Of a stretch of DNA of 64,000 bases, positions 1 to 9,427 are shown piece by piece (position 1 is the first letter of the stretch; the number at the start of each line of letters is the position of its first letter). Both the position numbers and the translations under genes were made by a program. Origin of the DNA: Corynebacterium freiburgense (GTDB lineage Bacteria; Actinomycetota; Actinomycetes; Mycobacteriales; Mycobacteriaceae); NCBI RefSeq assembly GCF_030408815.1, contig NZ_CP047355.1, forward strand, positions 2,542,001 through 2,606,000. Reading direction: 5' to 3'. The notes below the pieces were generated by a model, which was not told the origin of the DNA, did not search any database, and saw only the letters and a list, made by a program, of their open reading frames with translations.

Positions 1-320
1 AAAGCAGCAAGAAACAATGCCACAAAGCCACCGGACGAACCTGTAGTAATGACAATATTATTTGCTTGTGTATCGCTGCCATACGTATTCCGATGCCATT
101 GGGCTATGCATTCCCGCAGTTCGGGAATACCCAACGTTGGTGTATAGCCTAGGGTATGTTCAGCCAAGCACTTTTGCGCATGTGTAACCACAGCCTGTGG
201 CGCGCCCGTTGCTGGCTGACCAACACACATTGCGATTGCATTGGGTTTCGCTTGCGCAGCAGCAAGAATCTGCATGACGCGAAACGGTTCAATCTGGCTT
301 CGGGCACTCACAAAACTCAT
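1..320 (-). CDS. PLP-dependent aminotransferase, class I/II (partial, 3' end outside window)
   Basis: This is the N-terminal part (about 106 residues) of a fold-type I aminotransferase; the gene runs off the left edge. What can be read: an opening MSFVSARSQIEPF, then CVGQPATGAP (substrate-binding N-terminal loop of the aspartate aminotransferase superfamily), LGYTPTLGIPELRE and VITTGSSGGF, which is the usual site just before the PLP-phosphate contact. The ATG at 320 lies 23 bases after the stop of the upstream surface-protein gene, and I see no clear terminator between them, so read-through is possible. No good ribosome binding site precedes this ATG. The frame stays open further upstream but offers no ATG, GTG or TTG nearby. 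The substrate cannot be told from this fragment. Confidence 0.85.
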   Translation of the reverse strand, partial: MSFVSARSQIEPFRVMQILAAAQAKPNAIAMCVGQPATGAPQAVVTHAQKCLAEHTLGYTPTLGIPELRECIAQWHRNTYGSDTQANNIVITTGSSGGFVALFLAA

Positions 321-342
321 ATAGCCATGGTAATGCCCGCGC

Positions 343-2748
343 TTATTTTCGACGAGATCTCCGAACCAACCAGAATCCAACCAACCCCATAAGCAATGCC
401 GCTACCACAAACCCAAGTACACTGGCGCCTGTCCGCGCCAATTGTTGAGCATTGTATTGGGATGCAGTTTGCTCCTCTTGGCGTTGCTGCTGAAATGTTT
501 TCGCTTCCTCCGGGGTCCTGGGAATGCTGGTTAACACCTCATTTCCACCAATATGTGAAGACCCCGTATCTTCTCCCAATAATGCGCTTAGACCCAGTAT
601 TCCGAGAATTCCCGCACCACTCACTTTAGAAACCACAGTTGGGTTTCCAGTGCTATTAGTAACCGTGACCAGCATTCCTGCGTCATCGGCAACCACAATG
701 GCAGTGGCACTATTATCACCATGGTCTTCTACCGCAGCCCCAACACTGCCTTTAAATGTTGGGGTATGCCATATGGAATCTTCTGGGAGTTTTTCCTTTA
801 CAGTTACTTTGGTACCGAGCGGCAATTTTGGAAAATCGGTATATACGTCTCCATGCCGAAGGGTAAACGCCCGGGTTTCCATAATGCCGTCTTTGCTCCA
901 AGAAACTTCAAACTCGAATTCTTCATCACTTTTGGCAGTGGCTACCGTAGGGTTTTCAATGTTTTTTGTAATCCCAAGGCTTCCTGACATCCGTGAGTAT
1001 GTAGATATAAACTCTGCATGAGTAATGTTCGGTTCCGGCTGAATTGTAATAGTTCGTTTCCGATCCCTAGGTTCCGAAACCATACTAAAACCTGCAAAGG
1101 CTTCGCTGGTGCCCTCTTCCGTAATAATGCACATTGCACCGAGTGGGAAACGCTCATTTCCTGTACTTACTGGCACTCCATCACCTCGTGCCACTAAGGT
1201 GCCTTGTTTTGTTCCGTCGTTGCTATCGCACACATACTGAAATTTATATTCAGCGTCGCGAGCTGCATCTACTCCTGCCGTGCGTTTTACCACAGCAAAC
1301 GGGGCATCAGAACGCCCAACCGAGTGAGAAAGCACTACCCCAACATTGCGACCAGCAACAGTGCGAATGGTAATGCTTTTGCCATCTTCCGCAAGTTCAA
1401 CTACGTTTTCACCTTCGCCTGGCGCTATGGAAAACTGCGGTTCACCAAATTGAATGCCCGAAATCTCGGGGCGAGTTAGTTCCGTAAGTTTGACAATCGT
1501 ACCTGGCGGCAAAGGAGTATTACCACTCGAAGCTGCCTCAACTGGCACCACTAAGGTTTCTTCCCGAACCTGCTGATCTGGCAATAGTATTTCGGCTTTC
1601 ACACGAAATTCTGTGCCTGGAGGTACTAATGCGGGGTCATTTCCTTCCGCCAACACGTTATGAACAGTAAAAGACTCCCGATCCACACCCTGAATTGCGG
1701 CACTGGATAATTGCATGCGTTGAACACTATTACCAGTATCAACACGTTTACCTAATAATTCTGCCGCATTTGTTGTAGGGGTTTTATCGGGTGCAAATTT
1801 CCCGTCATGTGTTTTAGTTTGGTAGCGAACTCGGTAGTAGTGCTCCGCAACCCAACCACCTTCTGGTGGCACGAGTGTAAAACGTCCGGTGGCTCCTTCT
1901 GCATGAAATGGTTCAATAACACGCGGGTTTCCAATTTGTTGCTTGGCTATCCATTCGCCATCGCCACGCTCCCCGACCTCATACTCCGTAATCGTTGGCG
2001 GGCCCGTAAACACATGGGCAAATCCACCGAGTGTATCGGCAACCGGAACTTCATTACCGCCCTGCGAATTTGCCCACTCTACTAATTCCCTGCCTGGAAT
2101 ATTGATTGTCCAGTGTGCAGTAATTTGGTCACTGCCATACCAACCCCACTTGCGCAGCGTTTTTGGAAAGGTATCCTGCACACCAATTACACCGACGCCC
2201 GAACCATCCTCCGGCCCTGGTAGCTTTACTGTCCGCTGCTCACCATTGAAACGCATAACGACGTCCCGAGCCTCAAGCTCTTTCGTTGCCTGAATCTGGG
2301 TCGAAACTGTGCCGCGTATATCTTGCTTTTCCAAAAACGGCGTTGCTTTTTCATCCAAGCGGCAATGCATGCTTCGCTCATGCGGTTTTGTTACGCAGAC
2401 ACCATATTCTGTGTCGCCCTCGCCTTTTAGCGGAAAATCACCAGATGCAAAATGGCTAAAATGCTCAGGATATTCGATTGTGAATTCCTGACCAATAAAT
2501 ATGCCATTCGGGGCAAACCAATCAATATCAAATGCCACGCGATTCCACTGGCGAATGGTCTCATGCGGTTCTGGCACACCGTTGACTACCGGCGCTATCC
2601 GAATATCTCCAATTTCAATTGGCTTTTCATCTTGATGATTATGCTCTTGGGCTGCTACTTGTGTTGGTACCGCAGCAATTCCGATCACTACCAGAACAAT
2701 GACGAAGATGGTCCGTAGGGTAATCCACGCGACCGATGGCATCCGCAT
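343..2748 (-). CDS. LARTG-anchored DUF5979 surface protein (paralog 1)
   Basis: A secreted, probably wall-linked adhesin-like protein of 801 residues. In order: signal peptide (about 1-33, ending AAQ); an MSCRAMM-like beta-rich adhesion region (about 40-330, with the EFTIEYPEHF and WTINIPG motifs also seen in its two paralogs); a further beta-rich stretch; two DUF5979-type beta domains (about 490-705, starting near VKRTAGVDAA and LGITKNIENP); a short Gly/Leu-rich hydrophobic stretch; and LARTG at about 770 followed by a membrane helix and RRSRRK tail. LARTG fits LAXTG, the signal of class E sortases, rather than LPXTG. AGGA sits 10 bases before the ATG, as in the third paralog. Its C-terminus has diverged from the other two and does not share their identical 3' end. 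Confidence 0.85.
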   Translation of the reverse strand: MRMPSVAWITLRTIFVIVLVVIGIAAVPTQVAAQEHNHQDEKPIEIGDIRIAPVVNGVPEPHETIRQWNRVAFDIDWFAPNGIFIGQEFTIEYPEHFSHFASGDFPLKGEGDTEYGVCVTKPHERSMHCRLDEKATPFLEKQDIRGTVSTQIQATKELEARDVVMRFNGEQRTVKLPGPEDGSGVGVIGVQDTFPKTLRKWGWYGSDQITAHWTINIPGRELVEWANSQGGNEVPVADTLGGFAHVFTGPPTITEYEVGERGDGEWIAKQQIGNPRVIEPFHAEGATGRFTLVPPEGGWVAEHYYRVRYQTKTHDGKFAPDKTPTTNAAELLGKRVDTGNSVQRMQLSSAAIQGVDRESFTVHNVLAEGNDPALVPPGTEFRVKAEILLPDQQVREETLVVPVEAASSGNTPLPPGTIVKLTELTRPEISGIQFGEPQFSIAPGEGENVVELAEDGKSITIRTVAGRNVGVVLSHSVGRSDAPFAVVKRTAGVDAARDAEYKFQYVCDSNDGTKQGTLVARGDGVPVSTGNERFPLGAMCIITEEGTSEAFAGFSMVSEPRDRKRTITIQPEPNITHAEFISTYSRMSGSLGITKNIENPTVATAKSDEEFEFEVSWSKDGIMETRAFTLRHGDVYTDFPKLPLGTKVTVKEKLPEDSIWHTPTFKGSVGAAVEDHGDNSATAIVVADDAGMLVTVTNSTGNPTVVSKVSGAGILGILGLSALLGEDTGSSHIGGNEVLTSIPRTPEEAKTFQQQRQEEQTASQYNAQQLARTGASVLGFVVAALLMGLVGFWLVRRSRRK

Positions 2749-3243
2749 CTAGCAGGGTTCCTTTCAGCTTTTGTCTGTGTTCTCAATTCGAAGACGAACG
2801 CATTTTGGGGTATCCAGGACCCAGCTTCACCACGAGAACAGCAACTTCGACATTCACAGATTAATAAGTCAAACCTTAAGCTGCAATGAGCTTCACCCCA
2901 AAAGAAAAGCCTAGGTAGATAACGTTTCAATAAACCGATGACTAGCTGCTTATTTGCTAGCTTTTGACCACCGGAACGACACAATAATTATCTTGACTCC
3001 CAGATATTTTTACCCCCGCTGCAAATACTTTCCTAAGCCACACAAGGCGCTATGCAACCCCTGAATCAACACTCAACCTACTGGACTTTTGGTAGCCGTG
3101 ACCTGCTTTTCTTAGCCTTGACATCCGTGTGGCAAGCCCACAAATTTAAAACGCAGACAAACTAACATCAAAACCACCAAGCCTGAGATATTTTAAGCTT
3201 TTCTTAGTTAGATACTTTTAAAACGAAATAGCCGTTTTAAATT
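2749..3243. promoter_or_regulatory. Long upstream region of surface-protein gene 1
   Basis: No gene is visible here. It holds elements also found upstream of the two paralogs at matching distances from the start codon: a TAAGCTGCA block about 129 bases upstream, a TTAATAAG block about 115 bases upstream, and a TACCCCC block starting at 3011, 263 bases upstream. The distances suggest a long leader or an upstream control region rather than a short promoter. Confidence 0.5.
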
Positions 3244-4061
3244 TCCCCACCATATGGAAAGGCTCGTGGTGGGACTATCCAACATCCACACCACGAGCCA
3301 ACAACAAACTCAGGTCAAACCGCACCTACACGGCCAACGACCTACTGCCGACGTGCCCGACGAACCAAGAACACACCAACAGCAACCGCAACCAACGCAA
3401 GCGCAACCACACCCAACACACCAGCACCAGTACGCGCAAGCTGAGGCGAAGCCTTCACAGGCGCACCCTGCGCAGGAGCCTGAGCACCAGGAGCCGGAAC
3501 CCCCTTCTGCGGCTGTCCACCACCAACACCATCAGGCGACTGACCAGGCGCCGCAACATTCGGCGCAGGCGCACTAGGAGCCGGAGCACCCGGTGTAGAC
3601 GAACCACCAGACTGCGAGGAACCAAGACCACCCAACAACGGAATCAACCCCAACAACGCCAACCAACCAAGGCCTCCACTACCACCAGGAGGAACACCAG
3701 GTCCACGGCCCATCGAGTTTGTTACGTTTACAAGCAGATTTGCGTCTTCAGCGAGTACGGTAACTACAGCAGTTCCGTCGCCTTTATCATCAACGGCACC
3801 ACTAACATTGGCGGTAAAAACTGGAGCAACCCACATTGAATCATCTGGCAACAATTCCTTGATCGTCACCTTCGTACCAAGCGGCAAACGAGGGAAATCA
3901 TCAAACACATCCCCATCACGCAACGTGAACTCACGCTTTTCCACTTTGCCGTTTGCTTCCCAGGAGGCCTCAAACTTGAATTCCTCATCATCAGAAATAC
4001 GTGCAATTGCACGGTCATCAATGTGTTTGGTCACTGCCAAACCACCAGCCATACGTGCATA
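3244..4061. repeat. 818-bp perfect direct repeat, copy 1
   Basis: Read base by base, this segment is identical to 6344-7161 at an offset of exactly 3100. It covers the last 240 codons of surface-protein gene 2, the stop codon and the downstream hairpin terminator. The two genes differ immediately outside the repeat. Perfect identity over 818 bases between otherwise diverged paralogs indicates recent duplication or gene conversion. Confidence 0.97.
3252..3300 (-). terminator. Hairpin terminator of surface-protein gene 2
   Basis: An 11-bp stem (3261-3271 with 3289-3299, GGCTCGTGGTG arm) is followed, in the minus-strand transcript, by a short TTT run. It lies about 40 bases after the stop codon and is inside the 818-bp repeat. 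Confidence 0.75.
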
Positions 4062-5906
4062 CGTATTGGTAAATGTGGCGTAGGCGATGGAATCTTCACG
4101 AGCAATCGTAATATTCTGCGTAAAGTTCGCTGGCTCAGTGATCAATGTGTAACCATCAATTTGGGCGGTGCGCTCGTCTTCGGTGATTTCACAGCTGGTT
4201 CCCACTGGGAACTTTTCTGCACTTAGTACAGATTCCCCATCACCTTTAGCGATAATTTCGCCAGTCTTCTTCTCACCATTTACGTCACAAACATACGTGA
4301 ACTTGAAATCTTTTGTTTTCGCAGCATCAGCCCCCGCCGTCCTCTTGACGATAGCGAACTGTGCTGGGCCCGCTTCCACGTGATTTGTCAGCACCACATT
4401 GATATTGGGGCCAGCTACGGTCTTAAAGCGAACCCGTGCACCATTATCAAGGATTTCCAGGTCTGCTGGATTGGTGTTTTCCCCCGCCGAGAACACTGGT
4501 TTACTGAATTTCATACCCAATACATCAGGCATGTTTGGCTCGCTAAGGGTCACGATGGAACCTTCAGGAAGCTCCTGCAATCCATTGTGTTCACCATTGA
4601 GTGCAACGAAAATCTTTTCTTGCTTCGTTCCGCCAGTAGCTAATTGAATATCGGCTTGCACCTCAAAACGAGTGCTTTCCGGAATGAACTTTTCAAAGGA
4701 TGGATCCGAGAGAACTTTCTTTACACCATAGGACGCGCGCTTTACACCACGAATCACTCCACTATTAGAGTACGAACGTTTAACCGCAGTCTTTTTGCTT
4801 TGGGGTTCATCACCGAAGATAGTCACATTATTCCAAGTAAGCTGGTTAAGCTCTGCTTCCTTGCCGTTCTCCGTCTTCGAGTTATACCGAAGCCTATAAT
4901 GGAGATTTGGCTCCCATTTACCGCTCTTATTCGGCGGAGAAATCTTAAATGTAGCGTTCTTACCGCCATTTGTAACAACGAAGCTATCTACATTTTTCGT
5001 AGCCAGGGTGTTCTTAATTTCAAAGGTTCCATCGGCTTTTACTTCCACTTCGTGAGCGGAGATAGTTGGAACCTTGCTCTCATCAAAAACATGGTTGTCT
5101 AGGACGTCCGTAACTTCTACGGGCTCCGAACCCTTACCGTCTACAGCACCACCCGGGATGTCCACACGCCAACCACCGGTAATCCAGTCATTGTTGTACC
5201 AACCAACTTTATTAATGTCTTTACCGATAACATCAGGCCGACCTAAAATCCCCTTGGTGCCTGGCAGGTCAAGCAGGCCATTTGTATCATCTACGGAAAT
5301 CGGCAACTTATCTTCGCTGGTAGTACGCTGTGCTTGCACCTCGATATGGATCGAGCCGTTTACATCAAAGTCCTTTTCAAACTCGTCATTAAACACACAA
5401 TTGAGCTGCTGATAACCATCAGAAGTGGTACACGTGCCACCCTGGCGACCTTCGCCCATCAATGGGAATGAAGCACCGTAAAGCCGAAGCTCTTTTGGAA
5501 GGCGAATTACAAAGTTTTGATTTGCGGTAATTCCATTGGGTGCCTCCCAATCAACGTCGACGAATGCGAAATCATGCTGGAATAGTTCCGGCTCACTCTT
5601 GCCATCTTTACGGGTAATTTTAAAGTCACTAAATTTAATGGCTCTTGGGTTAGCAACCTGCTCTAACACTGGCTGCTGAGCGTTTTCCACCACTGGCGGG
5701 ACAGTATCTGCCCCTGGTTCCTCACCAGGGTTAAGAGGATCCGGCTCGCCACCAGCTTCCTCGGCTGCGCTTGAGGTTGTTGATTCGACATTTGGCGTTG
5801 TGGTTTCTTGGGCACGAGCTTGTGGGACCACCACCAAAGCAAACGCAACGGCAAGAACGGTCAACACCACCCAAAGCCGTTTCCATATGCTCAAATTTAA
5901 TTGCAT
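3342..5906 (-). CDS. LARTG-anchored DUF5979 surface protein (paralog 2)
   Basis: An 854-residue wall-anchored adhesin-like protein. It has a signal peptide (MQLNLSIWKRLWVVL... to ARAQ, about residues 1-33), an acidic Pro/Glu/Thr-rich spacer (about 34-75) that the other paralogs lack, an MSCRAMM-like beta region, two DUF5979-type domains (the second starting at LAVTKHIDDR), a Gly/Leu stretch (GLGWLALLGLIPLLGG), a Pro/Ala/Gly-rich wall-spanning linker and LARTG at about 823 with membrane helix and RRARRQ tail. I place the start at the ATG at 5906, not at a longer in-frame start at 5942, because the signal peptide then matches its paralogs and GAAAGG sits about 11 bases upstream. The last 239 residues are identical to paralog 3. 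Confidence 0.86.
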   Translation of the reverse strand: MQLNLSIWKRLWVVLTVLAVAFALVVVPQARAQETTTPNVESTTSSAAEEAGGEPDPLNPGEEPGADTVPPVVENAQQPVLEQVANPRAIKFSDFKITRKDGKSEPELFQHDFAFVDVDWEAPNGITANQNFVIRLPKELRLYGASFPLMGEGRQGGTCTTSDGYQQLNCVFNDEFEKDFDVNGSIHIEVQAQRTTSEDKLPISVDDTNGLLDLPGTKGILGRPDVIGKDINKVGWYNNDWITGGWRVDIPGGAVDGKGSEPVEVTDVLDNHVFDESKVPTISAHEVEVKADGTFEIKNTLATKNVDSFVVTNGGKNATFKISPPNKSGKWEPNLHYRLRYNSKTENGKEAELNQLTWNNVTIFGDEPQSKKTAVKRSYSNSGVIRGVKRASYGVKKVLSDPSFEKFIPESTRFEVQADIQLATGGTKQEKIFVALNGEHNGLQELPEGSIVTLSEPNMPDVLGMKFSKPVFSAGENTNPADLEILDNGARVRFKTVAGPNINVVLTNHVEAGPAQFAIVKRTAGADAAKTKDFKFTYVCDVNGEKKTGEIIAKGDGESVLSAEKFPVGTSCEITEDERTAQIDGYTLITEPANFTQNITIAREDSIAYATFTNTYARMAGGLAVTKHIDDRAIARISDDEEFKFEASWEANGKVEKREFTLRDGDVFDDFPRLPLGTKVTIKELLPDDSMWVAPVFTANVSGAVDDKGDGTAVVTVLAEDANLLVNVTNSMGRGPGVPPGGSGGLGWLALLGLIPLLGGLGSSQSGGSSTPGAPAPSAPAPNVAAPGQSPDGVGGGQPQKGVPAPGAQAPAQGAPVKASPQLARTGAGVLGVVALALVAVAVGVFLVRRARRQ

Positions 5907-6343
5907 GAGACTAGTTACCTTTCGTCTTGCCGTTGGCGACACCGGCTGGCAGACATGAGTTCTCTACGGGTTTTGCTACAAAATTGAAGCTCATATTTTC
6001 TTGACTCCGATAGCTTAATAAGAGATTACTCAGCTATCAATAAGCTGCACTGTGAATAAAATCCCAGCAACGATAACAATTTAATAAATCTCAAGCACGC
6101 TTGACGTTTGCAGTGCGAAAACATTCAGATTTTGCTCGCAAATAAATTTATGCGAACCTTAACTACCCCCAAATTAGTCTAATTTTTATCCGCACAACCG
6201 ATACACGTAGTGCCCGATTCGCCGTACACGAATATCCTGATTTGCATCAAATTGCGCACAATTCTGAGAAAATCTACGCCTATAGCACGTGTGGTTCTTA
6301 TGCTTCATTTATGCTTTTAGCATAGTGGCCTGTAATCACTCGA
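5907..6343. promoter_or_regulatory. Long upstream region of surface-protein gene 2
   Basis: Gene-free, AT-rich. It carries the same elements as the paralog upstream regions: TTAATAAG at 6015, TAAGCTGCA at 6041 (135 bases upstream of the ATG) and TACCCCCAAATT at 6164 (258 bases upstream). I could not fix the -35/-10 boxes with confidence. Confidence 0.5.
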
Positions 6344-7161
6344 TCCCCACCATATGGAAAGGCTCGTGGTGGGACTATCCAACATCCACACCACGAGCCA
6401 ACAACAAACTCAGGTCAAACCGCACCTACACGGCCAACGACCTACTGCCGACGTGCCCGACGAACCAAGAACACACCAACAGCAACCGCAACCAACGCAA
6501 GCGCAACCACACCCAACACACCAGCACCAGTACGCGCAAGCTGAGGCGAAGCCTTCACAGGCGCACCCTGCGCAGGAGCCTGAGCACCAGGAGCCGGAAC
6601 CCCCTTCTGCGGCTGTCCACCACCAACACCATCAGGCGACTGACCAGGCGCCGCAACATTCGGCGCAGGCGCACTAGGAGCCGGAGCACCCGGTGTAGAC
6701 GAACCACCAGACTGCGAGGAACCAAGACCACCCAACAACGGAATCAACCCCAACAACGCCAACCAACCAAGGCCTCCACTACCACCAGGAGGAACACCAG
6801 GTCCACGGCCCATCGAGTTTGTTACGTTTACAAGCAGATTTGCGTCTTCAGCGAGTACGGTAACTACAGCAGTTCCGTCGCCTTTATCATCAACGGCACC
6901 ACTAACATTGGCGGTAAAAACTGGAGCAACCCACATTGAATCATCTGGCAACAATTCCTTGATCGTCACCTTCGTACCAAGCGGCAAACGAGGGAAATCA
7001 TCAAACACATCCCCATCACGCAACGTGAACTCACGCTTTTCCACTTTGCCGTTTGCTTCCCAGGAGGCCTCAAACTTGAATTCCTCATCATCAGAAATAC
7101 GTGCAATTGCACGGTCATCAATGTGTTTGGTCACTGCCAAACCACCAGCCATACGTGCATA
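6344..7161. repeat. 818-bp perfect direct repeat, copy 2
   Basis: Identical to 3244-4061. It covers the 3' end of surface-protein gene 3 and its terminator. Recombination between the two copies would delete 3100 bp, removing the unique part of gene 2 while leaving gene 3 intact. Confidence 0.97.
6352..6400 (-). terminator. Hairpin terminator of surface-protein gene 3
   Basis: Same 11-bp stem (6361-6371 with 6389-6399) and TTT tail as the terminator of gene 2; it is part of the 818-bp repeat. It separates gene 3 from gene 2, so the genes are probably transcribed separately. Confidence 0.75.
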
Positions 7162-8898
7162 GGTATTAATAAAAGTGACTTGCACGGTGTCATCACCACT
7201 AATAGTGATGGTTTGTTTAAAGTCCTGCGGTTGTGGAACTAGCGTATAACCGTCGATCTGAGCAGCACGCTCGTCTTCGGTAATTGTGCAAGTAGTACCA
7301 ATTGGGAAGATTTCATCCACAAATACCGGCTGTTCATCGCCCTTAGCGATGACAACACCAGACTTTATTTCGCCTTCGACATTGCACTCATAGTTGAACT
7401 TGTAGTCTTTGTTCTTTGCGACGTCCACACCGGCGGTCTTTTTCACAACTGCAAGTTTGCCGGAGCCCGACTTCACAGTATTGGTCAGAAGAAGGTCAAT
7501 ATTTTCTTCACTAACGGTGGTAATGCGAGCCTTCGCACCATCCTCGAGGATTTCAACATTGGATACGTCGTCAGCTTGATCAACTGAGAATTTCGGCTTA
7601 CCAAATTCCACACCTGGGATGTTTGGCAGTGTAACTTCGCTAAGGATTACGGTAGACCCCACTGGAAGCTGTTCGTTTCCAGCACGTTCGCCATTAAGGG
7701 AAACCTTTACCTCTTCAGTCTTATTTTGACCATTCGGCAAGGTGATGTCTGCGTGAACAGTGAATTCTGCATCAGCTGGAACACGATTGTTCAGGGGCGA
7801 ATCCGCCAGAACTTTGCGTACTTTATAGGAACCTCGATCCACACCTTGAATCGTTCCGCTACTGTGCTGATTTCGTTCAATGGTGGAGTGCAAATCCGGA
7901 AGTCCCGCAATTACTACATGGTTCGTAACTTTCGTGTTTACAGGAACTGGTCGACCGTCAAGTGTTTCCGCTTCATAGCGAATACGGTAATGGAGGTTTG
8001 GCTCCCACTTACCACTCTCATTTGGAGGCGTGATTTCAAATGTTGCCTTTTTGCCATCAGCTGAAACGTCATAGTTGCTAACGTTCTTTTCCGCGACTTT
8101 TAGACTCTCATTGATAACATTCGGATTCTGTTCATCAATCTTATAGGCCTCGATAAATGGAGTTTTCTTTGTAAATTTAAAATAGCCATCAAATTCATCT
8201 GTGACCTTGACAGGATTCGATTTCTGAGATTCAAGCTTTGTTCCGGGAATATCGATGCGCCACCCAGAAGTGGACCAGTTCGGGTCAAACCAACCTACTT
8301 TAAAGGGGTCCCCGCCTACACGATCCAGTGGACCAATAATGCCACGTTTACCTGGTAAATCGAGGACCCGCCCCTTGCCATCGATGATTAAGCTCAACTC
8401 ATCTTTATCTACTGTCTGATGAGCTTGCAACTTAGTTTGCAGCGTACCTTTAACATCGTACTTATTTACAAATTTTTCGTTAAATACACATGAAATGGAC
8501 TGCTTGTTGGCATCAACATCACATGTGCCGCCGATAACACCCGCAGTACTTACGAGGTTAAATTTTTCATCCCCGTAAAGACGGAATTGCTCTGGAAATT
8601 GGACGGTGAATGTTTGCCCTTCGACAACACCTTCGGGAGCTGTCCAATCAACATCGAAGGTTGCAAATTCCCAGAGGCGAATTTCCTCAGCATTATCGCC
8701 TTCATAATAGTGCTGATTAGAAACTCTGAATTCACCAAATTCTACCGTTTTCGCAGGTAGAAGCGGGGCTGCATCCAGCTCGTCTTCAAATATATCTTCT
8801 TGGGCTCTAGCATTTGGCACTACTATAAATGCCAAGGTCACCGCCAGGGCTACAAATACAGCCCAAAGCCGCTTCCATGTGACCAAATTTAATCGCAT
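6442..8898 (-). CDS. LARTG-anchored DUF5979 surface protein (paralog 3)
   Basis: An 818-residue wall-anchored protein with the family layout: signal peptide (MRLNLVTWKRLWAVF... to ARAQ), MSCRAMM-like beta region with FTVQFPEQF and WRIDIPG motifs, two DUF5979-type domains (one starting near VVKKTAGVDV, one at LAVTKHIDDR), Gly/Leu hydrophobic stretch, Pro/Gly/Ala-rich linker, LARTG at about 787, membrane helix and RRARRQ. AGGA lies 10 bases before the ATG. The N-terminal two thirds differ clearly from paralog 2, while the last 239 residues are identical. The variable exposed part joined to a constant anchor suggests diversification of the ligand-binding head. Ligand unknown. Confidence 0.86.
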   Translation of the reverse strand: MRLNLVTWKRLWAVFVALAVTLAFIVVPNARAQEDIFEDELDAAPLLPAKTVEFGEFRVSNQHYYEGDNAEEIRLWEFATFDVDWTAPEGVVEGQTFTVQFPEQFRLYGDEKFNLVSTAGVIGGTCDVDANKQSISCVFNEKFVNKYDVKGTLQTKLQAHQTVDKDELSLIIDGKGRVLDLPGKRGIIGPLDRVGGDPFKVGWFDPNWSTSGWRIDIPGTKLESQKSNPVKVTDEFDGYFKFTKKTPFIEAYKIDEQNPNVINESLKVAEKNVSNYDVSADGKKATFEITPPNESGKWEPNLHYRIRYEAETLDGRPVPVNTKVTNHVVIAGLPDLHSTIERNQHSSGTIQGVDRGSYKVRKVLADSPLNNRVPADAEFTVHADITLPNGQNKTEEVKVSLNGERAGNEQLPVGSTVILSEVTLPNIPGVEFGKPKFSVDQADDVSNVEILEDGAKARITTVSEENIDLLLTNTVKSGSGKLAVVKKTAGVDVAKNKDYKFNYECNVEGEIKSGVVIAKGDEQPVFVDEIFPIGTTCTITEDERAAQIDGYTLVPQPQDFKQTITISGDDTVQVTFINTYARMAGGLAVTKHIDDRAIARISDDEEFKFEASWEANGKVEKREFTLRDGDVFDDFPRLPLGTKVTIKELLPDDSMWVAPVFTANVSGAVDDKGDGTAVVTVLAEDANLLVNVTNSMGRGPGVPPGGSGGLGWLALLGLIPLLGGLGSSQSGGSSTPGAPAPSAPAPNVAAPGQSPDGVGGGQPQKGVPAPGAQAPAQGAPVKASPQLARTGAGVLGVVALALVAVAVGVFLVRRARRQ

Positions 8899-9427
8899 AA
8901 CATCGAATTCCTTTCAGCTTTGCTAGCCACTAAGACACTTTGCGGGGGTGCCTTAAGTGATCCTGAGCATGAGTGAAGCCCAGTCATAGCAGCTTCGACA
9001 AACGACAGTTTAATAAGAACTAACTTAACCATCAATAAGCTGCAAGTCGCATGATTTACCAAGAAATGTAACTTTTTAGCAAACATGCCGCGAGCTGCGT
9101 CTTTTATTAGCAATTTCGCTTCGAAGGTTCGAGCTTTTCATTCATGGTCGCTAAAATTACCCCCAAATTGACCTAAAGACATTTTTAGCTCTCAATACAC
9201 GAAATGTCAGATCAATTATCCACGATTTAAATGTGCGGCATCAAACATCAGCATGTAGCAAATGCGCTCAACCTGCGACCATTTCGACTTTTTCCCTCAA
9301 GTATTCGCACTTGCTTACACATAAACACATCCGCCGATTTACCCCACACAAGGCAGCAACAAACATATAAGGCAGGACACACCGTATTGAAGATGTGCCC
9401 TGCACTCATGGAAAATTCTCAGGTTTT
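8899..9427. promoter_or_regulatory. Upstream region of surface-protein gene 3 and 3' flank of purD
   Basis: No gene seen. Elements shared with the other two upstream regions: TTAATAAG at 9010, TAAGCTGCA at 9036 (138 bases upstream of the ATG) and TACCCCCAAATT at 9158 (260 bases upstream). Near purD, an imperfect stem (GCAGGACACA at 9372-9381 with TGTGCCCTGC at 9394-9403) may act as a weak terminator; it lacks a good T run. Confidence 0.45.
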
